From the NCBI GenBank assembly GCA_025359105.1, contig JANYHK010000039.1, positions 1 through 48,366 of the forward strand: a stretch of DNA of 48,366 nt, written 5' to 3'. Position 1 is the first letter of the stretch. The number at the start of each line of letters is the position of its first letter. The notes beneath the pieces are model-generated. The model was not told where the DNA came from and ran no database searches. It saw only the letters and a program-made list of their open reading frames with translations. A program made the position numbers and the translations under genes. Positions 5,537 through 14,576 of this stretch are shown piece by piece. The DNA comes from Myxococcales bacterium (GTDB lineage Bacteria > Myxococcota_A > Polyangia > Polyangiales > Polyangiaceae).

Positions 5537-8280
5537 GGTCCCTTGACCTTAGCCCGAAGCGCCTTGCCCGTCGCGGCGCTCCCGCGCGTCCGGAGCTCCG
5601 TGCACAGGCTCGCCGACTCGAGCGCGCTCGCCAGGGGGCGCGCCGACCCCGCGATCCCGGCGACGCGGGGCCCGAAGAACGCCGCCGCCGCGTCCGCCCC
5701 GGCGCGCGTACACGAGAGACCTGCCGCGAAGACGAGACCCACCGAAAGCTGCCCCGGGAGCTTGGCGCGGAGCTTGTCCCATCGCGACTCGATCCACCGT
5801 TCCAGGACCGGCCGCGCCGCGCGTCGGGCCGCGGCGGTCAAGACGAGGTAGCGGCCCTCGGCCGGTTTGATCTCGTCGGTCAGGTAGACGTCGAGGGCGC
5901 GCTCGAGGAGGGCCGGCTCGTCGAAGCCGCCCATCGCGCGGAGCGCCACGATGCGGTCCTGCGGTGTCTTCGCCCTCTTCGCCGCCTCCCGCAGGGCCGC
6001 CAGGCGGTCGTCGGTCGCGGTGCGTGACGCGAGCTCGACGGCGATCTGGGCCACGTCGGGATCGACGGAGAGCGGATCTCTCAGCCACGCCTGCGCGAAC
6101 ACGTCGGCCTCGCGGATCGTCGCCGCGTCCCCGGCGAGATCGGCCATCGCGAAGAGCACCGTGCGCCGGAGCAGCGTCCGCTCCTCTTCTTCCTTCCCGG
6201 TCGGGGTGAATCCAAGGCTCGCCTTCTGGCGGCCGAGCCGCGCGGCCGCGTAGGCGTGGAACGGCGCGCGCGCGTCGTCGTCGACGAGGGTGTCGTGGAT
6301 GCCGCCGAGCGCGCCCACGATGGCCTCGACGACGATGCGCTCGTTCTCCTTGTCGAACGCCGGCAGGATCTTGAGCAGCTGTTCGGGTCCCAGCGTGCCG
6401 CCGCGCACGGCCGCCCACGCGTTAGAGACGAACGCCACGCGATCGGCCGGATCCTGCGTGGGCACTGCGCGCGCGAGCGCAGCGAGGTCGGACGCGGGCT
6501 CTGTGACGCGGAAATAACCGACCGCCCCGGGGTTGGGCAGGACCCACGCGGGGCACCGGCCGGTGCCGGCGACGAGCGAGGGCGCGCCGCCGGCGAGCAC
6601 AGTGCATGCGGGCTCCTTCCGGCCCTCCGCGCGCACGCAGATGGGATGCGACCAGGTCTGCTGCGTGTCCTCCGCCTTGCTGCCGAGCGGCCGCCACGCT
6701 TCCTGTTGCAGCTCGACGCGCCACCGCCCCGGCTCGCACTCGAGGTGCGCGGTGACGAGCGGCACACCCGCGCGATCGAGGAAGGTCCCTGCGATCTCGC
6801 TCACGTTCTTGTGCGAGGCGCGGTCGAACGTGGAGAGGAGCGACGTGGTGGTGGCGTTCTTGTACGCGTTGGCCTCGAGGTAGTCGTGGAGCGCCGTCTG
6901 GAAGACGTCGGGCCCGATCCAGTCCTCGAGCATGCCCAGAATGGCGGCGCCCTTCGTGTAGGTGATCCCGTCGAACGCCTCCCGCGCCTCTGCGGCGGTG
7001 CGCACCGGCTGGCGAACCGCGCGCGCGCTCGCCAGGCCATCGTGATCCATCACGCCGAGCCCGCCGGTGACGAGATCGTAGCGGGTTCCCAGCTGCGGCT
7101 GCCACGCGTGCACGGTACGCGCGGCGAGCCACGTGGCCATGGCCTCGTTGAGCCAGAGATCGTTCCACCACTCCGCCGTCACGAGATCCCCGAACCACTG
7201 GTGGGCCACCTCGTGCGAGATCAGCGTCGCAAGCGCGCGTCGCGCTCGCATGGGCGCGCGCCGCGTGTCGGCGAGGAGCAGCTCTTCGCGGAACGTGATG
7301 AGGCCAGCGTTCTCCATGGCGCCGGAGGCGAACTCGGGAACGGCCACGAGATCGAGCTTGGGAAACGGGAACTTCACCTTCAGGTACGCCTCGAGCACCT
7401 GCGTGATTGCAGCGCCTGCATCGAGCGCGAGCTGCGCCATGTCCCCTTTGCCCTTGGGCGCGATCACACGAATGGGCACTGGCGACGTCGCCCCTTCGCG
7501 CACGTCGAAGTCGCCGACCGCGAGCGCAAGGAGGTAGGTGGGGAGCGGCTTGGTCGACGCGAACCGGAACGCCACGCTCCCGCCGTCGCCGGGCGCGCGC
7601 GCGGACTCCTTCGCGTTCGAGACCGCGATCATCCCGGTCGGGACGGTGACCTTTACGTCGAACGGAACCTTGAAGCCCGGCTCGTCGAAGCACGGGAGCA
7701 TCCTGCGCGCGTCGGTCGGCTCGAAGTCCGTGTACGCGTACCAGGCGTCGCCGCTCTTCACGCGGTAGAGCCCGCTCAGATCCGTGGCGAACGGGGCGTC
7801 GTACTCCAGCGTCACCTCGGCGGTGGTGCCCGCCCGGAGCGGTCGCGCGAAGAACAGCTCGAGCTCCTCGGTCGCCGCGCCGCCGGCGCTGGGTCGCGGC
7901 TTGACGGTCACCGCGACCGTGGTGCCGCCCACGTTCGCGCTCGCGTGCGCGATCTCGAGGCCGCGCCCGTGGAGCACCACATGGAACGTCCGCTCGGCGA
8001 TCGCCACGCCGATCGTGACTACGCCGTGAAAGCGGTCCTTGCGCGGATCCACGTCGAGCGCGACGTCGTAACGTGTCGGCCGCACCGGGCTGGGGAGGCG
8101 GCCGTCCTCGCGCGCTGCCGGCGGCGGGTCGGGCGTCTCCGGCAGCGCCGTGGGAAGAGTCGGCGCGTGCGTCGGCCCCACGGCCGGCTCGGCGCCGCAG
8201 GAGGCGAGCGACGGCGCGACCGCGATCGCGAGCGCCGCGAGCGCGCGGGCCAGCGGAAGGGAGCGGGGCACGCGGCGCAT
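5533..8280 (-). CDS. M1-family zinc aminopeptidase lipoprotein
   Basis: 915 residues, the usual length of M1 enzymes with a C-terminal ERAP1-like helical domain. The signal ends in LASC (lipid Cys28), so it is predicted to be an envelope lipoprotein rather than the usual cytosolic PepN. The M1 N-domain begins at about 65 (RPTRYDVALDVDP). Exopeptidase motif GAMEN is at 320-324. Zinc site HEVAH is at 356-360, with the second Glu at 379 (WLNEA), exactly the expected spacing. The C-terminal ~330 residues form the alpha-solenoid. It would remove N-terminal residues from peptides outside the cytoplasm, fitting a predatory or scavenging lifestyle. It is coupled to the downstream lipoprotein by a 4-bp overlap; the 8346-8780 gene lies 65 bp upstream on the same strand. 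Confidence 0.95.
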   Translation of the reverse strand: MRRVPRSLPLARALAALAIAVAPSLASCGAEPAVGPTHAPTLPTALPETPDPPPAAREDGRLPSPVRPTRYDVALDVDPRKDRFHGVVTIGVAIAERTFHVVLHGRGLEIAHASANVGGTTVAVTVKPRPSAGGAATEELELFFARPLRAGTTAEVTLEYDAPFATDLSGLYRVKSGDAWYAYTDFEPTDARRMLPCFDEPGFKVPFDVKVTVPTGMIAVSNAKESARAPGDGGSVAFRFASTKPLPTYLLALAVGDFDVREGATSPVPIRVIAPKGKGDMAQLALDAGAAITQVLEAYLKVKFPFPKLDLVAVPEFASGAMENAGLITFREELLLADTRRAPMRARRALATLISHEVAHQWFGDLVTAEWWNDLWLNEAMATWLAARTVHAWQPQLGTRYDLVTGGLGVMDHDGLASARAVRQPVRTAAEAREAFDGITYTKGAAILGMLEDWIGPDVFQTALHDYLEANAYKNATTTSLLSTFDRASHKNVSEIAGTFLDRAGVPLVTAHLECEPGRWRVELQQEAWRPLGSKAEDTQQTWSHPICVRAEGRKEPACTVLAGGAPSLVAGTGRCPAWVLPNPGAVGYFRVTEPASDLAALARAVPTQDPADRVAFVSNAWAAVRGGTLGPEQLLKILPAFDKENERIVVEAIVGALGGIHDTLVDDDARAPFHAYAAARLGRQKASLGFTPTGKEEEERTLLRRTVLFAMADLAGDAATIREADVFAQAWLRDPLSVDPDVAQIAVELASRTATDDRLAALREAAKRAKTPQDRIVALRAMGGFDEPALLERALDVYLTDEIKPAEGRYLVLTAAARRAARPVLERWIESRWDKLRAKLPGQLSVGLVFAAGLSCTRAGADAAAAFFGPRVAGIAGSARPLASALESASLCTELRTRGSAATGKALRAKVKGP

Positions 8281-8345
8281 CTGCCCGCCAACGTCCCAAA
8301 GGCGCTCGCCGCGGTCAAGCGCGGCCGAGCTGCACGGGCGAAGCG

Positions 8346-8780
8346 TCAGCGGCCGCGCGGCACGCCGATGCGCGTCATCGAGTCTTGGGCATCACGGTAG
8401 GCGGGCGGGCGCGGAACGATCCGCGACGGCCGCGCGGCCTCGCGGCGAACCTGGATCGTGGGCGAGGTGAGGGCGATCGCGTCGCCGTTTCGCCCGGGGC
8501 GCATGAGGACCGCGCTCGCGCCGGGAAGCCACTCCATCGACACCTGGGGGCCATCTCCGCCGTCGACGAGCCAGCCGGCCATCGTCATGCCGATGCACTC
8601 GTTCTGGACGGCGCCGGTGTCCTGCCGGTGCACCGCGACGCAGAGGCCGTCTCGGAAGCGGTAGACCGTGTGGCGCGTGGCGATCGTCATGTCGCCTTGC
8701 CACGCGGCGGGGTTGCAGGGGAGATCCGCGCCCCCTTCCACAATCCGCTTCATCAACTCTCTGCGACCCGACATGTCCAC
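8346..8780 (-). CDS. hypothetical protein, 144 aa
   Basis: I do not recognise this protein. It starts at a GTG (8780), or at the ATG two codons later; GGAGGA lies 5 nt before the GTG, which favours it. No signal peptide or membrane helix. It contains a compact beta-rich middle (WQGDMTIATRHTVYRFRDG, then a VSMEWLPGASAVLM segment), two Cys, and an Arg/Pro-rich basic tail of about 25 residues. The 200 bp upstream of it contain TTGACA (reverse strand, about 8852) with a poor -10. It may head a transcript running into the M1 aminopeptidase gene. Confidence 0.6.
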   Translation of the reverse strand: MDMSGRRELMKRIVEGGADLPCNPAAWQGDMTIATRHTVYRFRDGLCVAVHRQDTGAVQNECIGMTMAGWLVDGGDGPQVSMEWLPGASAVLMRPGRNGDAIALTSPTIQVRREAARPSRIVPRPPAYRDAQDSMTRIGVPRGR

Positions 8781-8981
8781 GCGATCCTCCGTTCAAGTGG
8801 GAGGATGTAGGAGCAACGTTCGTGCCGCCCATCGGCGGCCCGTCGATAGGTGTCAACCTATTGAAATGACGTAAATATGCCGGAAGCAGGGTGGGGCCGT
8901 CGGGGCCCGCGTGGCCCGCCGATCCATGCCCGCGCGAGTGTCCGCGAGGGGTTTGTGCGCCCTGCCGCGAGGGCTCGCGAG

Positions 8982-9236
8982 CTACTTCTGCGCGGTGACG
9001 CCGCGGCCGATTTCCATGACCTCGACGTTCAGCTCGATGACGCATTTCAGCATCGCCGAGCGCTGCTCTTCGGTCGGCGGCTGCGCGGGCCACTGCCGCA
9101 CCGCGCGCTCGTAGACACGCGCCTTCGCCCGCAGCTCGCGCGCGCGCGCCGACGCGGGAAGGTTTTCGAGCCGATCGAGGATGTCCTCGAGCGATTGCTC
9201 GACGATGGAGAGACGTGTCGACTTGCCGGCCGCCAT
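8982..9236 (-). CDS. small hypothetical helical protein, 84 aa
   Basis: A short, charged, predicted all-helical protein (segment LSIVEQSLEDILDRLENL, then an Arg-rich helix and a second helical half ending VTAQK). The ATG at 9236 is preferred: upstream in-frame codons to 9536 only mirror the antisense of the M16 gene. Its start is 24 bp from, and divergent to, the start of the M16 peptidase gene. No family recognised; it could be a small coiled-coil partner or regulator. Confidence 0.5.
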   Translation of the reverse strand: MAAGKSTRLSIVEQSLEDILDRLENLPASARARELRAKARVYERAVRQWPAQPPTEEQRSAMLKCVIELNVEVMEIGRGVTAQK

Positions 9237-9260
9237 GGTTCGATCGTAGGAGAGCATACC

Positions 9261-10652
9261 ATGGCAATCGCAAGGCATCGATTCGACGCGCTCCTTCGCG
9301 GCGCTGCATTTGCGCTGGGCACCGTGTGGGCGGCTGTCGCCACCGCCGCCCCGCCGGAGATCGCTGCCGACAAGACCAAGCTCGACAATGGGCTCGAGGT
9401 CATCCTGCACGAGGACCACCGGACGCCGATCGTCACCGTCAACGTCTGGTACCACGTCGGCAGCAAGGACGAGCCCGCCGGCAAGAACGGCTTCGCGCAT
9501 CTCTTCGAGCACCTGATGTTCCAGGGGAGCAAGCACGTCCCCGAGGACGCGTATTTCCGGATGCTCGAGCGCGCCGGCGCGAGCGACATCAACGGGTCGA
9601 CGAACACCGATCGCACCAACTACTTCGAGACGGTGCCGCCCAACCAGCTCGAGCTCGCACTATGGCTCGAGAGCGACCGCATGGGGTTTTTGCTCGAGCA
9701 CGTCGACCAGCTCACGTTCGCCGGGCAGCGCGACGTCGTGAAGAACGAGCGGCGCCAGCGCTACGAGAACGCGCCGTACGGGCTCGCGCTCTTGCACATC
9801 CGAGAGCACCTCTTCCCGAAGGCGCACCCGTACAACCTCCTCACCATCGGCACGCCGCAGGATCTCGACGCGGCGAACCTCGACGACGTCAAAGCGTTCT
9901 TTCGCCAGTGGTACGTGCCGAGCAACGCCAGCCTCGTCATCGCCGGCGACATCGACAAGACGAAGGCGAAGGCCCTGGTCGACAAGTACTTCGGGCCCCT
10001 CCGCGGCGCGCGGACGCCGCCTCGTCGCCCGGTACCCGACGTGCGCCTCACGGGGCAGACACGCCTGGAGATGAGCGCCCAGGTCGAGCTCGGGCGTGTG
10101 TACGTTTCGTGGCCGACGCCCGCGTTCTTCACGTCGGCCGACGCCGAGCTCGACATGGCCGCCCACGTCCTCTCGAGCGGAAAGACGAGCCGCCTGTACA
10201 AGCGCCTCGTCTACGATCTCCAGATCGCGCAAGACGTGTCCGCGTACCAGGGTTCGTTGCAGCTCGGGAGCGTCTTCGAGATCGTCGCGACGGCGGCGCC
10301 GGGGCACACCCCCGACGAGCTGCTCAAGGTGATCGACGAAGAGGTGGCGAAGCTCCAGGCCGCGCCGCCCGACGACGCCGAGCTGCAGCGCGCCAAGACG
10401 AGCGTGCGCGCGCAGGCGGTCTTCGAGCTCGAACGCGACGCTTCGCGCGCGGACAAGCTGAACCAGTACAACCACTTCACCGGCGATCCGGGCTACCTGG
10501 CGAAGGATCTCGAGGCCCACGAGCGCGTCACCCTGGCGCAGGTCAAGGACGCCGCGACGAAGTACCTGCCGCTCGGCAAGCGCGTCGTCACGGTCGTTAC
10601 CCCCAACAAGGCTGCGCCCGTGTGCGGCCGTCTCGACAAGGTGCTCCCGTGA
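9261..10652 (+). CDS. M16 zinc peptidase, catalytically competent subunit
   Basis: 463 residues from the ATG at 9261, preceded by AGGAGAG; earlier in-frame codons are antisense to the neighbouring gene. A signal peptide (about residues 1-30, ending ATAA) points to periplasmic export. The inverted zinc motif HLFEH is at 80-84 (H80, E83, H84), with the downstream ligand Glu163 in VVKNERRQR. Both M16 half-domains are present, as in the usual ~450-residue bacterial subunit. It overlaps the next gene by GTGA and so is made together with a catalytically dead M16 partner, the arrangement known for heterodimeric processing peptidases. Substrate unknown. Confidence 0.94.
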   Translation: MAIARHRFDALLRGAAFALGTVWAAVATAAPPEIAADKTKLDNGLEVILHEDHRTPIVTVNVWYHVGSKDEPAGKNGFAHLFEHLMFQGSKHVPEDAYFRMLERAGASDINGSTNTDRTNYFETVPPNQLELALWLESDRMGFLLEHVDQLTFAGQRDVVKNERRQRYENAPYGLALLHIREHLFPKAHPYNLLTIGTPQDLDAANLDDVKAFFRQWYVPSNASLVIAGDIDKTKAKALVDKYFGPLRGARTPPRRPVPDVRLTGQTRLEMSAQVELGRVYVSWPTPAFFTSADAELDMAAHVLSSGKTSRLYKRLVYDLQIAQDVSAYQGSLQLGSVFEIVATAAPGHTPDELLKVIDEEVAKLQAAPPDDAELQRAKTSVRAQAVFELERDASRADKLNQYNHFTGDPGYLAKDLEAHERVTLAQVKDAATKYLPLGKRVVTVVTPNKAAPVCGRLDKVLP

Positions 10653-12190
10653 AGCGCGTCCAGCTCGCTCAGCTTACCCAGCTCGCGTCTCTCAGCCTCC
10701 TCGCGGTCGCCTGTGGAGGCGCCCCGCCGCCGCTCCACCCGCCGCCTGCAGCGCCGCCGCCCGCGCCGACGACGACCGCCACCGCGGAGGCCCCCGCTGC
10801 GCCGGTGACGCCCGACGCCGCGTTCCGCGAGCAACCGCCGGCGGCTGGACCGGCCGCAGCGTTCGTCGCGCCGAAGATCGTCGAAGGAAAGCTGAAGAAC
10901 GGCATTCGCGTGCTCCTCGTCGAGCGCCACGATCTGCCCATCGTCAGCGTGCGCATCGCCTTGAAGGCGGGCGCGTCGGATCTGATGGGCGACCGCCCGG
11001 AGGTGATGACGTTCGCCGGCGCGATGCTCTCGCAGGGGACGAAGAAGAGGAACGCGCTCGAGCTCAGCGACGCGTTCGACGCCATCGGCGCGACGTACGG
11101 CGCGTACATCGGCCAGGATTCGGGCGGCGCCGACGTGAAGGTGCTGACGCAGGAGCTCGACAAGGGCCTCGCCCTCCTCGCCGACGTCGTGCAAAACCCG
11201 GCGTTCGACGGCGCCGAGGTCGAGCGGCTGCGCACGCGGTGGCTCGGCTGGTCGCAGCAGCAGCGCTCGCAGCCGGGCACGCTCTTGCAGTCGGCGCTCG
11301 CCGCGAGCCTCTTCGGCGCCGCGCACCCGTACGGCAAGGCGCCGATCCTGAAGGATGAGCAGATCAAGAAGATCACCAAGGAGGAGGCCCAGCGCGCGTA
11401 CGCCAGGGCTTTCACCGCCGGGAATGCGGCCATCTGCGTCGCCGGCGACATCACCAAGGACGCGCTCCTCCCCAAGCTCGAGGCCGCCTTCGGCGCGTGG
11501 AAGGGGGCCGCGCCGGCACGCACGAAGATCGCGCCGCCCACGCCGGTGAAGGACGCGCCGCGCCTCGTGCTCGTCGACCGTCCCGGCGCGTCGCAGTCGC
11601 AGGTGCAGGTCGCGGAGGTCGGTGTCCCGTTCGCGGCGCCCGATCGCGACGCCATCGTCGTCATGAACGCGATCCTGGGCGGCATGTTCTCGAGCCGCAT
11701 CAACCTGAACCTCCGCGAGAAGCACGCGTACACGTACGGCGCCGGCAGCGGCTTCGCGATGCGCCACGGCGCCGGTCCCTTCACCGCCGGCGGCGCTATC
11801 ATCTCCGACAAGACGGCGCCGGCGATCCACGAGCTCTTCACCGAGCTCACCGGCATCCGCGAGAACGAGGTGACGGCGGAGGAGCTCACCGGCGCGAAGG
11901 AGAGCATCCGCCTCGCGATGCCGGCGCGCTTCGAGACCGTGCGCTCGGTCACCGACGCCCTCGCCGATCTCGTTGTCCACGATCTCCCGACGGACGAGTA
12001 CGAAAAGCGACCTGCCCGCATCGACGCCGTCACCGCAGCCGACGTGAAGAAGGCCGCCCAGGCGCACCTCCACCCGCAGAAGATGAAGGTCATCGTCGTC
12101 GGCGATCGCAAGGTGCTCGGCGAGTCGCTCGAGGCGCTCCACATGGGCGCGGCCGAGGTGCGCGACGCCTATGGGGATCTCGTCAAGTAG
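10649..12190 (+). CDS. M16 peptidase-like subunit lacking the zinc motif, lipoprotein
   Basis: 513 residues from a GTG that overlaps the stop of the active subunit. A lipoprotein signal (LLAVAC, Cys22) is followed by a Pro/Ala-rich tether to about residue 70. The M16 fold then starts (KLKNGIRVLLVERHDLP). At the place of HxxEH the sequence reads VMTFAGAMLSQGT, so the zinc ligands are T121, G124 and A125. The C-terminal half keeps the family's LREKHAYTYGAGSGF segment. Alpha/beta M16 pairs with one inactive chain are established (mitochondrial processing peptidase, bacterial paired forms). This subunit probably anchors the pair to a membrane and shapes the substrate chamber. Confidence 0.93.
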   Translation: MKRVQLAQLTQLASLSLLAVACGGAPPPLHPPPAAPPPAPTTTATAEAPAAPVTPDAAFREQPPAAGPAAAFVAPKIVEGKLKNGIRVLLVERHDLPIVSVRIALKAGASDLMGDRPEVMTFAGAMLSQGTKKRNALELSDAFDAIGATYGAYIGQDSGGADVKVLTQELDKGLALLADVVQNPAFDGAEVERLRTRWLGWSQQQRSQPGTLLQSALAASLFGAAHPYGKAPILKDEQIKKITKEEAQRAYARAFTAGNAAICVAGDITKDALLPKLEAAFGAWKGAAPARTKIAPPTPVKDAPRLVLVDRPGASQSQVQVAEVGVPFAAPDRDAIVVMNAILGGMFSSRINLNLREKHAYTYGAGSGFAMRHGAGPFTAGGAIISDKTAPAIHELFTELTGIRENEVTAEELTGAKESIRLAMPARFETVRSVTDALADLVVHDLPTDEYEKRPARIDAVTAADVKKAAQAHLHPQKMKVIVVGDRKVLGESLEALHMGAAEVRDAYGDLVK

Positions 12191-12214
12191 GGTACGCTCG
12201 GTCACCGAATCGAA

Positions 12215-13393
12215 ATGGTGGCCGTCCCGACGAACAGTCCGCTCCCCGTTCGCCTCGCGCTCCTCGCCCGCACGCTCGAGTCGCGTTTCCTCGGCAAAGA
12301 AGAGGTCATTCGCCTCCTCTTGATCGCGACGATCGCGGGAGAGCACGCCGTCCTCATCGGCCCGCCCGGCACCGCGAAGAGCGCGCTCATCCGGATGTTC
12401 GCGCGCCTCCTGCAGGCGCAGTACTTCGAGTACCTGCTCACGCGCTTCACGGAGCCGAACGAGATCTTCGGTCCGGTGGACATCGCCGCGTTCCGCGAAG
12501 GGCGCTACCAGCGCCGCATCGAGGGCATGCTCCCGGAGGCCGAGATCGTCTTCCTCGACGAGGTCTTCAAGAGCAACTCCGCCATCCTGAACGCGCTCCT
12601 CTCGCTCTTGAACGAGCGGCGGTACACGAGCGGCGGCACCATCATCAAGGCGCCGCTCCTGTCCTGCTTCGGCGCATCGAACGAGGTGCCGAGCGACGAG
12701 ACGCTCACGGCCATCTTCGATCGCTTTCTCCTCCGCATCCGCAGCGACAACCTCGACGCCTATCACTTCCAGGATCTCCTCCAGAAGGGCATCCAGCACG
12801 AGCTCATGGGCCTCACCGACGCGCCCGTTGCGCCGCTGGCGAGCGCGCGGGAGATCGCCGAGCTGCACCGCGGGTTCGCGCAGCGCATGCGCTTCAGCGA
12901 GGACTTCTTCAGCGCCTACAAGGGCCTGGTCTTCCAGATCCGCGCCGAGGGGATAAGCCTCAGCGATCGCCGGGTCGTGAAGCTCCTGAAGCTCTTCGCG
13001 GCGAGCGCGTACCTCGACGGCCGCGCGCAGCCCGACGCGAGCGATTTTTTCGTCCTGAAGCACATCTGGAACAACGAGGATCAGGCGGCGATCCTCGAGT
13101 CGATCGTGACGCCGGTGCTCGAGGCGCACTACCGCGATCACCCGCAGGCGCGGCGCGTGGGCGCGGCCGGGATCGGCATCGAGGCGCTCGCCGCCGAAAT
13201 CGATCGCGTGCGCCAGGTGCTCACCGGCGCGGGCGGCCTGTCCGACGTTCAGCTCTTCAGCCAGCTCAAGGCGCTGAACGAGATCAAGGCGGCGCTCGGG
13301 GCGTCGCCCGATCCGCGCGCGCCCGAGCTGTCGCAGCGCGTCGATCAGCTCCTCGAGGCCGCGTTCCGAAGTGGCCGCTTCGCGCAGCTGTGA
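12215..13393 (+). CDS. MoxR/RavA-type AAA+ ATPase
   Basis: 392 residues, cytosolic. Walker A GPPGTAKS is at 49-56, Walker B IVFLDE at 111-116, sensor 1 Asn156 in GASNEVP, and a putative arginine finger around R170. The LTRFTEPNEIFGPVDI block marks the RavA branch of the MoxR family. These ATPases act as chaperones, usually with a von Willebrand (ViaA-type) partner encoded next door, but the next gene here is tsaB. It begins 24 bp after the M16 pair, so it may share their transcript. No ViaA-like gene is in the window. Confidence 0.92.
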   Translation: MVAVPTNSPLPVRLALLARTLESRFLGKEEVIRLLLIATIAGEHAVLIGPPGTAKSALIRMFARLLQAQYFEYLLTRFTEPNEIFGPVDIAAFREGRYQRRIEGMLPEAEIVFLDEVFKSNSAILNALLSLLNERRYTSGGTIIKAPLLSCFGASNEVPSDETLTAIFDRFLLRIRSDNLDAYHFQDLLQKGIQHELMGLTDAPVAPLASAREIAELHRGFAQRMRFSEDFFSAYKGLVFQIRAEGISLSDRRVVKLLKLFAASAYLDGRAQPDASDFFVLKHIWNNEDQAAILESIVTPVLEAHYRDHPQARRVGAAGIGIEALAAEIDRVRQVLTGAGGLSDVQLFSQLKALNEIKAALGASPDPRAPELSQRVDQLLEAAFRSGRFAQL

Positions 13394-13428
13394 CGGCGCG
13401 CGGTGAAGCTGTGACGGCGCGCGGTGAC
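13387..13428 (+). repeat. 21-nt tandem duplication at the tsaB start
   Basis: The 20-mer GCTGTGACGGCGCGCGGTGA occurs twice in a row, 13387-13406 and 13408-13427, as units of 21 nt. The first copy contains the stop of the AAA+ gene and the overlapping GTG of tsaB; the second supplies another in-frame GTG (13411). The duplication therefore adds seven codons to the N-terminus of TsaB and a spare start. Confidence 0.9.
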
Positions 13429-14076
13429 GTGTTTCGCGGGAAGCTCGCGGCGCTGGAGACCTCGACGGCGCTCGGCTCGGTGGCGCTCTTCGAAGACGGC
13501 GCGCTCGTGCTCGAGCGCGAGCAGCGTGTGTCGAACGCGCACGGCGAGTCGCTCCTGCCGATGCTGGATCTCGCGCTCCGCGACGCTGGATGGAAACCGT
13601 CCGATATCGCGCGGTGGGGCGTGGGCATCGGGCCCGGCTCGTTCACCGGCGTGCGCATCGGCGTCGCCCTTGCCAAGGGCATCCACCTCGCGACCGGCGC
13701 AGAGCTCGTCGGCGTGACGTCGCTCGACGCGATCGCGGCGGCGGCCGTGGGTGCGGTCGGTGCGGAGACGATCGTGGCCGTGCTCGCGGCGATGCGCGGG
13801 GAGGTGTTCGCGCAGGCGACCGGCCGGATCGCGCGCGGCCCCACCTGCGTCCGCATCGCCGACTGGGATGCATGGCGCGCATCGCTCGACGCGCCCGAAG
13901 CGCTGGTCATCGGCGACGCGTCCCCGATCGCCGAGGGGACCCCGCCGCACGCGCGCCTCGTCGGCCGCCTCGCCATGACGCGAGCAGCGGACGACGCAGA
14001 CGCGCTCGAGCCCGTCTACGTCCGTCCGCCGGACATCACGCTTCCGAAGTCCGCGAAGCCGAAGACCCCGCCCTGA
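13390..14076 (+). CDS. tsaB: tRNA threonylcarbamoyladenosine biosynthesis protein TsaB
   Basis: 228 residues if translation starts at the GTG overlapping the upstream stop (GTGA). GTG at 13411 or 13429 would give 221 or 215 residues, closer to the usual N-terminus just before LAALETSTALGSVALF. The hallmark GIGPGSFTGVRIG is at about 79-91, and the ASKHA-fold N-domain is complete. TsaB is the non-catalytic dimer partner of TsaD in making t6A37 of ANN-decoding tRNAs in the cytoplasm. The last ~60 residues are divergent, as is common. The stop is only 18 bp from the convergent lipoprotein gene. Confidence 0.93.
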   Translation: MTARGEAVTARGDVFRGKLAALETSTALGSVALFEDGALVLEREQRVSNAHGESLLPMLDLALRDAGWKPSDIARWGVGIGPGSFTGVRIGVALAKGIHLATGAELVGVTSLDAIAAAAVGAVGAETIVAVLAAMRGEVFAQATGRIARGPTCVRIADWDAWRASLDAPEALVIGDASPIAEGTPPHARLVGRLAMTRAADDADALEPVYVRPPDITLPKSAKPKTPP

Positions 14077-14094
14077 CGGCGGAGCCTGCGCGCT

Positions 14095-14484
14095 TCACTT
14101 GATCTTCTTCTTCGAGGTGATGCTGACGTTCGAGCCGCCGTCGCCCGTGTTCACGACGACGCTGCCGGCATCGCCACCGTTCACGACGACCGAACCGCCG
14201 TCCACGCTGACCGTCGCCCCGCCGGCGTCCGTGGCGGCCGGGGTCGGGGGGGGGACCGGAGTCGGATCGACGCCGAAGCCGCGGTTGGGGTTGAAGGCGT
14301 GGGCCGTCGTCGCCGCGGCCGGATCACCGCCCGGAGTCGGCGCGGGGCCGGGGGCGGGAGCAGGCGGGGGCGCAGCGCCGGTGGCGGGCGTCGTGGGCTT
14401 GCCGTCGTTCATGTGAACCTCGCAAGCCACGAGCGAGACGACCGTGACGAGCAGTGCCCCGAACCCGAAAAGATGAGCGCGCAT
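14095..14484 (-). CDS. small Pro/Gly/Val-rich lipoprotein
   Basis: 129 residues from the ATG at 14484, which has GGAGG 7 nt upstream; an upstream in-frame start at 14517 would precede the ribosome site. Signal MRAHLFGFGALLVTVVSLVAC gives lipid Cys21. A Pro/Ala/Thr linker follows, then a low-complexity repeat of the type VDGGSVVVNGGDAGSVVVNT, and a Lys-rich end (SKKKIK). The valine/glycine repeats could form a short beta-helix-like stack. No family or function recognised. Confidence 0.78.
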   Translation of the reverse strand: MRAHLFGFGALLVTVVSLVACEVHMNDGKPTTPATGAAPPPAPAPGPAPTPGGDPAAATTAHAFNPNRGFGVDPTPVPPPTPAATDAGGATVSVDGGSVVVNGGDAGSVVVNTGDGGSNVSITSKKKIK

Positions 14485-14576
14485 ACGAGAACCTCCAGGT
14501 GCCTTTGGACCACACAAGCTGCGGATGCCTTCGTTGGACGAGGGTCACCCGATTTCGAATCAAACCTCACGTAAAC

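Noticed and set aside
6256-8400. Plus-strand 714-codon open frame
   Set aside because: Antisense of the M1 aminopeptidase; composition is Arg/Glu/His-rich as expected of a shadow frame.
10493-13141. Minus-strand 882-codon open frame
   Set aside because: Antisense of the second M16 gene and the AAA+ gene, both of which have clear motifs.
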